DNA of 45,158 nt, taken from the NCBI GenBank assembly GCA_043801935.1, contig JAZDLO010000146.1:1-45158 (forward strand), written 5' to 3'. This DNA comes from JAZDLO01 sp043801935 (lineage in GTDB: Bacteria > Actinomycetota > Thermoleophilia > RBG-16-64-13). The notes under the pieces are model-generated. The model had not been told where the DNA came from and made no database searches. It saw nothing but the letters and a program-made list of their open reading frames with translations. How positions within the stretch are numbered: position 1 is the stretch's first letter; every line of letters begins with the position of its first letter. Position numbers and translations under genes: made by a program. Shown piece after piece: positions 1-8,459 of this stretch.

Positions 1-1
1 G

Positions 2-241
2 GTGGGAGGCTTCTTCACCATCGACCATGACCAGGCGGCTGCCGTGGTGGAGGCGCTTGATCCGCGCATCGTTATCCCGATCCACTACAAGACCAGCAAG
101 GCCGGATTCCCTATAGCCGGCGTGGATCCGTTCCTGGCCACTCAGAAAACGGTGGAGCGCCGTAGCGAGTCCACTTTCGAGGTGACGGGAGAGGCGCTGC
201 CCCCCGAGCGCTTGACCGTCCTGCTTACTCACGCCCGCTGA
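2..241 (+). CDS. Metallo-beta-lactamase-fold hydrolase, C-terminal fragment (5' end outside window)
   Basis: Only the last 79 codons are present and the reading frame is open to the window edge, so the true start lies upstream. The segment ITIDHDQAA-like (FTIDHDQAA), then VEALDPRIVIPIHYKT, matches the last metal-ligand region of UlaG/COG2220-type metallo-beta-lactamase-fold hydrolases. In these an Asp near the active site is followed by a helix and the closing IPxHY motif, whose His binds the second metal. The remaining residues form the usual short C-terminal strand region. The substrate cannot be deduced. The stop is followed after about 65 bases by a DUF3343 gene on the same strand. The family call is fairly safe; anything more specific is not. 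Confidence 0.75.
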   Translation: MGGFFTIDHDQAAAVVEALDPRIVIPIHYKTSKAGFPIAGVDPFLATQKTVERRSESTFEVTGEALPPERLTVLLTHAR

Positions 242-307
242 CTTCGTGAGTGCCGCCCACACCGAATCGTGCCAAGCGACCAAAGTCGTCACATTCTGAC
301 CGGCTGC

Positions 308-571
308 ATGCCTCATCGCGCAAACAGGGCGATCTTCACGTTCGCCACCACGCACCAGGCGATGGCCGCCGAGGATATCCTTCGGGAGGCGGGAGTCAAG
401 CTGGAGGTGGTCCCCCCTCCGCGCGAGCTCAGCCCCGGATGCGGGCTGGCGTTGATGGTGTCGCTCACGGCCGTGGCTGCGGCCCGTCGCGCTCTCACAG
501 CGAGAGGAGCCCCCTGGGACGCCGTCCATGAGCTGGGGCCCGCCCAAGAGGTGGTCAAGAAACTTGGGTGA
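308..571 (+). CDS. DUF3343 (putative Se/S carrier-like) small protein
   Basis: An 87-residue protein. The pattern IFTFATTHQAMAAEDILREAG, then LEVVPPPRELSPGCGLAL, is that of DUF3343: a short strand, a helix with HxAMxAE, a VPxPRxxSxxCG signature and a single conserved Cys before a hydrophobic strand. The family is known mainly from anaerobes and is described as a putative Se/S carrier-like domain; its biochemical role is not settled. The ATG at 308 is preferred because family members begin just before the first beta strand. The GTG at 269 in the same frame would add 13 residues of non-conserved sequence. Neither start has a clear ribosome binding site. Confidence 0.7.
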   Translation: MPHRANRAIFTFATTHQAMAAEDILREAGVKLEVVPPPRELSPGCGLALMVSLTAVAAARRALTARGAPWDAVHELGPAQEVVKKLG

Positions 572-617
572 TAAAGTGTGGCGACCATCGGAGTGAGGGT
601 GGAGAGGGAGGGCCGTA

Positions 618-3482
618 ATCATCTCACCTGATACAGAGACCCCCGCGAAGACCGGGGCGAAGGACAAGAAAGCGGCCAGAGCCGACAAACGCGGGCGCAT
701 CCTCCGCCTCAAACCAGGACCGCTGCGGCGGGCCACCATTCTCGCGATAATCCTGGTGATCGTCTTTGGGGTGGGCGGCTTCCTCTCGCGCATTTGGACC
801 GAGTACCTCTGGTACCAAGAGGTCGGCTACACCGCGGTCTTCTGGACCCCGCTGTTGGCCCGACTGGCTGTGGGGGTCTTCTTCGCGGTCGTGTTCTTTG
901 GTGTCTTCTACGGGAGCCTATGGCTGGCCCGCAAGATCTCGCCGCGGCTGCTCGCGGTGCGCGGAGCCGGGGACGAGGATGTCTTGGAGTTGGCAACACG
1001 CCGCCGCTGGCCCGGCCGATTGATGCTGATAGTCTCCATCGTGGTCGCGGTGGTCGTCGGCGTCATATACAGCGGGCGGTGGGAGCAGGTTCTGTTTTTT
1101 CTGAATCGAAGCGACTTCGGCTACACGGATCCCCTCTTTGGGAAAGACGCCGCCTTTTTCGTGTTCACATTGCCTGTGTGGAAGATGCTCGTTAATTTTG
1201 TGGGCATCACCCTCCTGTTCGCCTTCATCGCCACCAGTTTCACGTACATGGCCGATCGGGCGATGGTCCTCAGCGAGAACAACAGGGTACGCCTGGCCCC
1301 TCATGTCAAAGCCCATCTGTCGGTGCTCCTGGCTCTGGCCATGGTGGCCAAGGCTGGGGACTACATGCTCCAATCGTGGGCGCTCGACTTCTCCGAGCGG
1401 GGGGCGGTCTTCGGGGCCAGCTATACCGATGTCCACGCCTCGCTGCCGGTGCTCCACTTCCTGGCCATCGTGTCACTCGTCGCGGCGGCCATTTTCGTGG
1501 CCAACATCCGCTACCAGGGCTGGCGTCTCCCGGCGGTCGCGATCGTCATCATGTTCCTCACGTGGGCCATCGCCGGCAAAGCCTACCCCGCCATCGTTCA
1601 GCAATACCGCGTCTCTCCAAACGAGATATCCGCCGAAACGCCCTACATCGCCGACAACATCGAGGCCACCCGCTGGGCCTTTGGCCTTGACGAGATCACA
1701 AACGTGCCGTTGGCCGCGAGCAATGATCTAACCCCGGCAGACATCCAGGCCAATTCGGCCACGATCGACAACGTCCGCTTGTGGGAACCCAGACCGGCGC
1801 TTTCGACCTATTCCCAGATACAGGAGATCCGCCTGTATTACTCGTTCACAGACGTCGACATCGACCGCTATACCATCGACGGCAAGTACCGCCAGGTGCT
1901 GGTGAGCGGCCGCGAACTCGACCAAACCCAGCTGCAAGAACAGTCGCAGACCTGGGTCAACAATCACCTCACCTACACTCACGGCTATGGCGTGGTGGTC
2001 AGTCCGGTGAACGAGGCCGGCGCCGACGGGCTGCCGATACTCATGGTGCGCGACATCCCTCCCCGCACCGACACCGACCTGAAGGTCACGCGCCCGGAGA
2101 TCTACTACGGGGAATTGGGCAACGAGTTCGTGGTGGTCAAGACCACCAGTCCCGAGTTCGACTATCCGAAGGGTGACACCAACGTCTCCGCCACCTACCA
2201 GGGCCAGGGCGGCGTCTCCATCGGCGGCAAGATCCGACAGGCGGCGTTCAGCTTTCGCTTCAGGACCATGAAGCTGTTCTTCTCCAGCTCCCTGACGTCC
2301 GATTCCCGCGTCATGTACCGCAGGACCATCCAGGAGCGGGTGCAGGCGCTGGCTCCCTTCCTCACGTACGACAAGGACCCCTACCTGGTGATCCGCGACG
2401 ACGGCTCTCTGGTGTGGATGTGGGATGCCTACACCACCACCGACCAGTTCCCTTATTCCCAGCCCCGCGCCGACCAGACCAACTATATCCGCAATCCCAT
2501 CAAGGTGGTCATCAACGCCTACGACGGTCGGGTCACCTTCTATCAGGTGGACAGCGCCGACCCCTTGGCCAACGCCTGGGGCAAAGTGTTCAAGGGCCTG
2601 TTCACTCCCGGCGACCAGATGCCCGAAGACCTCCGCCGGCACATGCGCTACCCCGAGGACATGTACAGTCTGCAAGCGGATGTACTCACCATCTATCATA
2701 TGAAGGATCCCCAGATCTTCTACAACAAAGAAGACGTCTGGGAGATCCCCACCGAGATCTACCAAAAAGAGGAGATCCCCGTAGTGCCTTACTACGAAGT
2801 GCTCGTCCTGCCCGGTGAGACCGAGCCAGAGTTCGCCCTATTGCAGCCCTTCGCGCCACTCAGCAAGAAGAACCTGGCCTCGCTCCTGGTGGCGAGACAG
2901 GACGGGGCCAACTACGGCAAGCTGGTCGTCATCGACTTCCCCAAGGACAAGCTGGTCTTCGGCCCCTCCCAGGTGGAAGCCCGCATCACCAACGATCCGC
3001 TGGTCTCCTCGCAGCTTACCCTGTGGGACCAGGCGGGAAGCGAGGTGATCCGCGGCAATCTGCTGGTGGTTCCCATCAACCAGTCGGTGATGTACTTCGA
3101 ACCGCTCTACCTGCAGGCCCAACAGAGCCCTATCCCGGAATTGACCCGGGTGATCGTCAGCTACGGCGACAAGGTGGCGATGGAGCCCACCCTTAGCGAC
3201 GCGCTGACGAAGATCTTCGGCGAGCAGATCGGAACAGGATCGACGACCACCACGGTCCCTGGCGGCACCACTACCACGACCACGCCTGGCGGCACCACTA
3301 CCACGACCGCACCGGGGGCCACCACTACCACCCTGACCAGCGACCGAGCTGCACTGATCGCCCGGGCCAATCAGCACTATCAGGCGGCCATCGCCGCGCA
3401 GCAGCGCGGCGACTGGGCCGAGTACGGGCGGCAGATCGAGGAGTTAGGGAAGGTGCTGGAAGCGCTGGCCGCCCTGGAATAG
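618..3482 (+). CDS. UPF0182 family integral membrane protein
   Basis: A large polytopic membrane protein of unknown function typical of Actinobacteria (COG1615). Hydrophobic segments fill the N-terminal third. The family hallmark FGYTDPLFGKDAAFFVF follows the third membrane segment, and a long soluble region makes up the rest. A Thr/Gly/Pro-rich linker (bases about 3240-3340) separates a C-terminal helical tail rich in Ala and Glu. The first GTG (756) falls inside the first transmembrane helix. The frame is open back to 597 and codes for a Lys/Arg-rich cytosolic stretch followed by the helix LRRATILAIILVIVFGVGGF, as expected for the family. No ATG, GTG or TTG lies between 597 and 756. The purine-rich GGGAGGG at 606-612 sits five bases before an ATC at 618, used here as the provisional start (about 954 residues). 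A CTG at 723 is an alternative. The gene is convergent with the protease that follows. Confidence 0.85.
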   Translation: MISPDTETPAKTGAKDKKAARADKRGRILRLKPGPLRRATILAIILVIVFGVGGFLSRIWTEYLWYQEVGYTAVFWTPLLARLAVGVFFAVVFFGVFYGSLWLARKISPRLLAVRGAGDEDVLELATRRRWPGRLMLIVSIVVAVVVGVIYSGRWEQVLFFLNRSDFGYTDPLFGKDAAFFVFTLPVWKMLVNFVGITLLFAFIATSFTYMADRAMVLSENNRVRLAPHVKAHLSVLLALAMVAKAGDYMLQSWALDFSERGAVFGASYTDVHASLPVLHFLAIVSLVAAAIFVANIRYQGWRLPAVAIVIMFLTWAIAGKAYPAIVQQYRVSPNEISAETPYIADNIEATRWAFGLDEITNVPLAASNDLTPADIQANSATIDNVRLWEPRPALSTYSQIQEIRLYYSFTDVDIDRYTIDGKYRQVLVSGRELDQTQLQEQSQTWVNNHLTYTHGYGVVVSPVNEAGADGLPILMVRDIPPRTDTDLKVTRPEIYYGELGNEFVVVKTTSPEFDYPKGDTNVSATYQGQGGVSIGGKIRQAAFSFRFRTMKLFFSSSLTSDSRVMYRRTIQERVQALAPFLTYDKDPYLVIRDDGSLVWMWDAYTTTDQFPYSQPRADQTNYIRNPIKVVINAYDGRVTFYQVDSADPLANAWGKVFKGLFTPGDQMPEDLRRHMRYPEDMYSLQADVLTIYHMKDPQIFYNKEDVWEIPTEIYQKEEIPVVPYYEVLVLPGETEPEFALLQPFAPLSKKNLASLLVARQDGANYGKLVVIDFPKDKLVFGPSQVEARITNDPLVSSQLTLWDQAGSEVIRGNLLVVPINQSVMYFEPLYLQAQQSPIPELTRVIVSYGDKVAMEPTLSDALTKIFGEQIGTGSTTTTVPGGTTTTTTPGGTTTTTAPGATTTTLTSDRAALIARANQHYQAAIAAQQRGDWAEYGRQIEELGKVLEALAALE
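3261..3338 (+). repeat. 27-bp tandem repeat encoding the Thr-rich linker of UPF0182
   Basis: Two near-identical 27-base units (3261-3287 and 3288-3314, differing only in the last bases) and a degenerate third unit (3315-3338) encode GGTTTTTTP-type blocks. The repeat is in frame and lies between the folded extracytoplasmic region and the C-terminal helix, so it is a flexible spacer. Such repeats can vary in copy number. Confidence 0.8.
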
Positions 3483-3492
3483 ACGCAGGGAC

Positions 3493-4695
3493 CTAGCCGC
3501 CTGTGCCTGGAGGCCCGTCGGCGACATCGCGGCCCGATAGGCGAGGCTCGGGCGCCTTCACCTCCGGTACCCTCCTGAGCAGTTCCTGGCCCCCGGCGGA
3601 GAGCAGGGAGTAGACCTCGGTGATGTCTTCCAGCGACAGCATCCCCACCAGGACGCCCTTCTCCACGACGGGGACGGCCTTGAAGTTGCCGGCCCGCATC
3701 CTTTGCAGCGCATAGGTGGCCAGATCCTCCAATCCCACCGCGGGAAAGTCGGTGCGCATCACCTCCGCTACCGGGTAGTCCGGACCGTGCCGGCCCAGTT
3801 CTGCAATCAGCCGGTCGCGGGTGAGGATCCCCTCCAACTCGCCATGCCCACTGAGCACGGGGAAGTCTTCCTGGTAGGAGTGGAACAGCCGGGCGGCCAG
3901 CTCCCCCAGGGTCTGGCCGCGGCGGGCGACGTGCACGCGAGGGTTGACCACCTGCTTCACCCGCAGGCTACCCAGCACCCGCTGCACCTCGCCTTGGCTG
4001 CCTTCGCCCTGCGCGCCCAAGAAGATGAAGATGGCGATGAGGACCAAGATGATCCCCCCGCCCAGGAACCCGTACACAGCCATCGCCACGGCGAAGGCCT
4101 GGCCGACGATGACGGCAATGCGCGTCGCGCGCGCCCTCCCCATCCGCAAGGCAAGGAAGGCTCGGAACACCCGGCCTCCGTCCAATGGGAACGCGGGCAG
4201 CAGGTTGAAGACGGCCAGAAAGGCGTTCGCCACCATGATGTAAAGGTAGGCTCCCACGAAACTGCGCTCGAAAATCAGGGTCCCGAAGAGGCTGGAGAGA
4301 CTCAGGCTGCCCCAGTCGACCACCAGGGGCAGCAGAGCCAGCATGATAACGGTCATGACCAGGTTCGACAGCGGCCCGGCGATGGAGATGGTCAGTTCCT
4401 TGCGCGGTTCCTCCGGGATCGCCTCCATGGTGGCCAGCCCCCCGATGGGAAGCAAGGTGATGTTCTTGACTTTGATCCCGTAGTGTTGGGCCACCCGCGC
4501 GTGGGTCAGCTCGTGGATGACGACCAAAGCGAACAGCAGCACGACGAGGAGGACCCCGTACAGCGCCCCCCAACCCCCGCCCGGCTCCTGCAGGACGCCC
4601 CACACGTAGGCGAAGTAGGCCACGATGAAGACAAAGGTGGCATGGACCCGTACGTCTATTCCGAACGCTCGGAATATCTTGACCGAAAGCCGCAT
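3493..4695 (-). CDS. Site-2 protease family (M50) zinc metalloprotease with tandem CBS domains
   Basis: A 400-residue membrane protease of the S2P/SpoIVFB class that also carries CBS domains. The zinc-binding HELTH motif is at about residues 61-65 in the second membrane segment. The third ligand region NLLPAFPLDGGR is at about 163-175. Four or five hydrophobic segments end near residue 235, followed by two CBS domains (about 250-370) that probably sense an adenine nucleotide. The family cleaves substrate proteins within the membrane. The ATG at 4695 (MRLSVKIFRAFGIDVRVHATF) fits the usual N-terminus and has a GGGGAA-type binding site upstream; an upstream GTG at 4839 would add 48 unrelated residues. 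It is divergent from hsp20, which may point to a stress link, but no substrate is identifiable here. Confidence 0.88.
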   Translation of the reverse strand: MRLSVKIFRAFGIDVRVHATFVFIVAYFAYVWGVLQEPGGGWGALYGVLLVVLLFALVVIHELTHARVAQHYGIKVKNITLLPIGGLATMEAIPEEPRKELTISIAGPLSNLVMTVIMLALLPLVVDWGSLSLSSLFGTLIFERSFVGAYLYIMVANAFLAVFNLLPAFPLDGGRVFRAFLALRMGRARATRIAVIVGQAFAVAMAVYGFLGGGIILVLIAIFIFLGAQGEGSQGEVQRVLGSLRVKQVVNPRVHVARRGQTLGELAARLFHSYQEDFPVLSGHGELEGILTRDRLIAELGRHGPDYPVAEVMRTDFPAVGLEDLATYALQRMRAGNFKAVPVVEKGVLVGMLSLEDITEVYSLLSAGGQELLRRVPEVKAPEPRLSGRDVADGPPGTGG

Positions 4696-4767
4696 GATGA
4701 TGGAGTTCCCCGTCCTCGCGGCGGAGCAAACGCGGAGACGGTTCGCACCTGCTGCTTTCGCGGCGGT

Positions 4768-4796
4768 TTGCGCCTGAGGCTTTGCGGCAATACAGT
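4768..4796 (+). promoter_or_regulatory. Putative promoter of the hsp20-lon-archease-rtcB operon
   Basis: TTGCGC at 4768-4773 and TACAGT at 4791-4796 are separated by 17 bases and each matches the housekeeping-sigma consensus in four of six positions. A start point near 4803 would leave a leader of about 27 bases containing the GGTGAGG ribosome binding site (4816-4822). No CIRCE or HAIR heat-shock operator was seen in the divergent region 4696-4829. Confidence 0.4.
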
Positions 4797-4829
4797 GACT
4801 AGGCAAACCTACCCAGGTGAGGTCGCGCG

Positions 4830-5303
4830 GTGGAACCAAAACGCAGAAATGATCCCCCCGGCTTGCAGCGGTTACAGAGCGAAGTGGACAAGATGTTCCT
4901 CGAACTGCTCCGCGGAGAACGGGTGCCCCGCTACGGCAAGGCCTCTTTTCGGCCTAACGCCGACGTGTATTTCGACAAACGCGAGAACGTGGTGGTGGTC
5001 AAGTTGGAGCTGCCCGGCATCGACCCGGACGAGGTCAGCCTGGAAGTGGACGACAACATCCTCCGGGTGAGTGGGACCCGCTCCGATCAGCGTCACCCGG
5101 ACGCGGTCTACCAACAGATGGAGATCACCTACGGGCGCTTTGAGCGCGCGGTCCCACTGCCCCCCGAGGTAGACGTAGCAAAGGCGAAGGCCGACTACAC
5201 CGGTGGCTATCTGGAGATAGTGCTCCCCATAAGACCGCGGTCGGTGAGCAAACGTATCCGCATCACGCCGAAGAACGAGCGTGAAGGCGGGCAGCAACGA
5301 TGA
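4830..5303 (+). CDS. hsp20: Hsp20/alpha-crystallin small heat shock protein
   Basis: A 157-residue holdase chaperone that binds unfolding proteins without ATP. The alpha-crystallin domain spans about residues 42-140: ADVYFDKRENVVVVKLELPGID at its start, EVSLEVDDNILRVSGTR in the middle, and the closing strand ADYTGGYLEIVLP. In this last motif the usual A-x-Y/F-x-x-G-x-L signature is intact. A basic tail follows. The GTG start at 4830 has a GGTGAGG binding site eight bases upstream. Its stop codon overlaps the start of lon in an ATGA, so the two are translationally coupled. Chaperone and protease acting on the same clients is the natural reading. Confidence 0.93.
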   Translation: MEPKRRNDPPGLQRLQSEVDKMFLELLRGERVPRYGKASFRPNADVYFDKRENVVVVKLELPGIDPDEVSLEVDDNILRVSGTRSDQRHPDAVYQQMEITYGRFERAVPLPPEVDVAKAKADYTGGYLEIVLPIRPRSVSKRIRITPKNEREGGQQR

Positions 5304-7912
5304 CCGCGAGAAAGTCCGACCTCAGCCCCCCGCGCGAACCAGCCGCCGAGAGCAAAGAAGCTCGCGAGGCTGCCAAGCAGGACTTCGTCATCATCTCCCA
5401 AGAACCGGGGGACGACATCCTCACCCCTGGTCCCGCAAACCTGCCCATTCTGCCGCTGAAGGACACGGTCATCTTCCCCGACACCATGATGCCGCTGGCT
5501 GTTGGACAAACGCGTTCGGTGAGCTTGATCGACGACATCCTGCGCGGTGACAAGCAGGTGGGTCTGGTCGCTTCCAGAAACCCGGAGATCGAGACGCCGG
5601 GGCCCGAGGAAGTGCACACCATCGGCGTGCTGGCCAGCATCCAGAAGATGATCAAGGCCCCAGACGGGACATTGCGGATCATCGCCCAGGGCATACGCCG
5701 CATCGCCATCGACCGCTTCACTTCCGAGGAGCCGTACCTTACGGCTGATATCCACGATCTCCCGGATGTAGTGCAGGAGGGCACCGAGTTGGAAGCCCTC
5801 CAGCGGAACCTGATCTCGGTCTACATCAAGATAATCCAGATGGTGCCTTATCTACCCGAAGAGCTGGAGATGGCCGCCGCCAACATCGACGACCCCTCGG
5901 CCTTAGGCTACTTCATCGCCTCAACTATGCGCCTCAAAACAGAGGAGAAGCAGGAGCTGCTCGAGGAAGTGGAGGTCTCTAAGCGCCTGCGCCGACTGAC
6001 CGCGCTCATGAACCGCGAACTGGAAGTCCTGGAGCTCGGCTCCAAGATCCAGGGCCAAGTGCAGTCGGAGATGGATAAGTCCCAGCGCGAGTACGTGCTG
6101 CGCCAGCAGCTCAAGGCCATCCAGGAGGAGCTGGGCGAATCCGACGAGACTCAAGCCGAGGCCAACGAGCTCCGAGAACAGATCGACAAGGCCGGCCTGC
6201 CCGAGGAGGTCGACAAACAGGCTCGGCGCGAGCTTGACAGGCTTTCGAAGCTGCCGTCGGCCGCTGCTGAGTACGGGGTCATACGCACCTATCTGGACTG
6301 GATCGTGTCCCTGCCCTGGTCGGTCCTCACGGAGGATAACCTGGACATCGCCCATGCCAGGACCGTGCTGGACGACGACCACTACGACCTCGAAGACGTC
6401 AAAGACCGCGTCCTCGAGTTCTTGGCGGTGCAGAAGCTCAAGAGCGAGGTGTCCGGGCCGATACTGTGCTTCGCCGGTCCTCCAGGAGTGGGCAAGACCA
6501 GCTTGGGCAAAAGCATCGCCCGGGCCATGGGCCGCAAGTTCATCCGCATCAGCGTAGGCGGCGTGCGCGACGAATCCGAGATCCGCGGTCACCGGCGTAC
6601 GTACGTCGGGGCCATGCCCGGCACCATTATCAGAGCTATCCGCGACGCCGGCAGCAGCAATCCGGTGTTCATGATCGACGAGATCGACAAGATGGGTTCC
6701 GACTGGAGAGGCGACCCTTCCAGCGCCATGCTCGAGGTGCTGGACCCAGAGCAGCACAGTACCTTCCGCGACCACTATCTCGATCTGCCGTTCGATCTCT
6801 CCCGGGTCTTGTTCATCTGCACCGCCAACATGCTGGACACCATCCCCGGTCCTTTGCGGGACCGTATGGAGATCATCTCCATCGCCGGATATACGGAAGA
6901 AGACAAGCTTAATATCGCCCGCCGCTACCTGGTTCCCCGGCAGGTGGAGCGGAACGGTCTTCAGTCCGAGCAACTGACGATCACCGACGGCGCCTTGCGG
7001 AGGGTGATCGAGAACTACACCCGGGAGGCAGGCGTCCGCAACCTGGAACGGGAGATCGGGACCATCGCCCGCAAATTCGCGCGCATGGTCGCGGAAGAAG
7101 AGAAGGAGAGCATCAACGTCGACCGTGACCAGGTGACCGAGTTCCTGGGCAAGAAGAAGGTGTTCCGCGAGACCAAGCGCCGCACCAGCGAGCCCGGGGT
7201 CTCCACAGGCCTGGCCTGGACTCCCACCGGAGGCGAGATCCTCTTCATCGAGGCGCGGGCCATGCCCGGCAGCGGCCGGTTGGTCCTCACCGGTCAACTG
7301 GGCGACGTGATGAAGGAATCGGCCCAAGCGGCCCTGACATACGTGCGCAGTGTCTCCGACGGACTGGGCGCCGACGGCGAGTTCTTCCAGAAGCACGACA
7401 TCCACGTGCACGTGCCTGCCGGAGCTGTGCCGAAGGACGGCCCCTCGGCCGGTGTGGCTATGGCAGTCGCCCTGGCCAGCATGGTGTCCGGCCGTCCGGT
7501 CGACGCCGCCGTTGCTATGACCGGGGAAGTGACCCTCACAGGACAGGTGCTGCCGGTCGGTGGGATCAAGGAGAAGGTGTTGGCCGCGCGGGCTGCCGGC
7601 ATCAGCCGGGTGTTCCTGCCCGACCGCAACGAGGCCGACGTGGACGAGATCCGAGGCGAAGACATGCTGCGAGGGCTGGAGTTCGTCTATGTGGATCAGG
7701 TCAGCACCGTCTTCGCTCAGACCCTTGCGATCCAGAAGAAACCCCGGGCCCGCGGAGCGGCCGGAGGCAAAGCGGCCCGCCGCGCGCCGGCCCCGGGCGG
7801 ACGCGCGCGACGGGCCGACGCGGACCGCGCCCGCACCAGTGGAGGTCGAGCAAGCGGCAAGAAGTCACCACCGGCGCCCGCGGAGGCCGGAGAAGATGGA
7901 GAAAGCTCCTAG
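5300..7912 (+). CDS. lon: ATP-dependent Lon protease (endopeptidase La)
   Basis: 870 residues, a typical bacterial LonA plus a C-terminal tail. An N-terminal substrate-recognition (LAN) domain starts at LPILPLKDTVIFPDTMMPL. A coiled-coil stretch rich in Glu and Lys covers about 205-300. The AAA+ module has Walker A GPPGVGKT at 393-400 and Walker B VFMIDEID with Asp460/Glu461. The proteolytic domain carries the Ser-Lys dyad: Ser716 in KDGPSAGVAMA and Lys759 in GGIKEKVLAA, 43 residues apart as in E. coli Lon. After about residue 805 there is an unusual low-complexity tail rich in Ala, Arg, Gly and Lys that ends acidic; it is not part of the standard fold. The ATG overlaps the hsp20 stop, and the last 17 bases overlap the archease gene. 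Confidence 0.97.
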   Translation: MTARKSDLSPPREPAAESKEAREAAKQDFVIISQEPGDDILTPGPANLPILPLKDTVIFPDTMMPLAVGQTRSVSLIDDILRGDKQVGLVASRNPEIETPGPEEVHTIGVLASIQKMIKAPDGTLRIIAQGIRRIAIDRFTSEEPYLTADIHDLPDVVQEGTELEALQRNLISVYIKIIQMVPYLPEELEMAAANIDDPSALGYFIASTMRLKTEEKQELLEEVEVSKRLRRLTALMNRELEVLELGSKIQGQVQSEMDKSQREYVLRQQLKAIQEELGESDETQAEANELREQIDKAGLPEEVDKQARRELDRLSKLPSAAAEYGVIRTYLDWIVSLPWSVLTEDNLDIAHARTVLDDDHYDLEDVKDRVLEFLAVQKLKSEVSGPILCFAGPPGVGKTSLGKSIARAMGRKFIRISVGGVRDESEIRGHRRTYVGAMPGTIIRAIRDAGSSNPVFMIDEIDKMGSDWRGDPSSAMLEVLDPEQHSTFRDHYLDLPFDLSRVLFICTANMLDTIPGPLRDRMEIISIAGYTEEDKLNIARRYLVPRQVERNGLQSEQLTITDGALRRVIENYTREAGVRNLEREIGTIARKFARMVAEEEKESINVDRDQVTEFLGKKKVFRETKRRTSEPGVSTGLAWTPTGGEILFIEARAMPGSGRLVLTGQLGDVMKESAQAALTYVRSVSDGLGADGEFFQKHDIHVHVPAGAVPKDGPSAGVAMAVALASMVSGRPVDAAVAMTGEVTLTGQVLPVGGIKEKVLAARAAGISRVFLPDRNEADVDEIRGEDMLRGLEFVYVDQVSTVFAQTLAIQKKPRARGAAGGKAARRAPAPGGRARRADADRARTSGGRASGKKSPPAPAEAGEDGESS

Positions 7913-8441
7913 GAACTGGGCTTCGCGAGACCGAGCGGAGATCTACGCGGAGCTGGACCATCCCGCCGATCTGTTCCTGGAGATCACGGGAAGCGACCTG
8001 TCGACGCTGTTCGAGAACGCCCTCTTCGCCCTGTATGACCAGGTGGCGGTGTTGGCCGAGTTCGAGGCCCGGCGTGAGCTGACGATCACCGTGCGGGAAG
8101 CGTCCCCTCCGGACGCCTTACGCGCTCTGCTGGTGGAGGCGCTCTACCTGTTCGACACCGAGGGTTTCGTCGCGGCGCATGCCGCGGTGAGTGTGGATAC
8201 AGCTGCAGGACCCGGTGATGAGGCCGGGGACCACCTACCCGAGAGCGCTGCGGAACGCAGGGCCGAGAGCGCTGGCGGCGGTCCGGAAGGCCTGGGGGTG
8301 ACGGCGAGGTTGTGGGGCGAGAATGCCGACAAAGCTCGTCATGCCTTGTCGACCGAGATCAAGGCGGTCACCTATCACCAGCTTACGGTCGCGCGAACCT
8401 TGGGCGGCGACTGGCGGGCAACGGTGCTGTTCGACGTGTAG
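7896..8441 (+). CDS. Archease, RtcB activator
   Basis: A 181-residue protein. Archease helps the RNA ligase RtcB become guanylated and turn over repeatedly. The family start motif appears as AELDHPADLFLEITGSDLSTLFENA (usual form DHTAD). The middle has LLVEALYLFDTEGF, and the end carries IKAVTYHQLTV and the terminal strand VLFDV with the conserved acidic residue. About 35 residues rich in Gly, Ala, Glu and Pro (bases about 8200-8300) are inserted between the two halves of the domain, making it longer than the usual 140 or so. The ATG at 7896 lies within the 3' end of lon in another frame; rtcB follows 18 bases later. The pairing with rtcB confirms the call. Confidence 0.9.
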   Translation: MEKAPRNWASRDRAEIYAELDHPADLFLEITGSDLSTLFENALFALYDQVAVLAEFEARRELTITVREASPPDALRALLVEALYLFDTEGFVAAHAAVSVDTAAGPGDEAGDHLPESAAERRAESAGGGPEGLGVTARLWGENADKARHALSTEIKAVTYHQLTVARTLGGDWRATVLFDV

Positions 8442-8459
8442 GGGACAGGCGAGGAGCCG

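Noticed and set aside
1728..2765. 345-codon minus-strand ORF opposite UPF0182
   Set aside because: No family resemblance, and the plus strand carries the clearly conserved UPF0182 sequence. Long antisense frames are expected in GC-rich DNA.
3261..3338. Possible CRISPR-like repeat
   Set aside because: Units are directly adjacent without spacers, in frame, and encode a Thr-rich linker.
3703..5070. 455-codon plus-strand ORF across the site-2 protease and hsp20
   Set aside because: His/Gln/Asp-rich composition typical of an antisense frame; the HELTH and DGG motifs on the other strand show the real gene.
5921..7411. 496-codon minus-strand ORF opposite lon
   Set aside because: The protein has no recognisable motif and its frame is a by-product of codon bias in lon.
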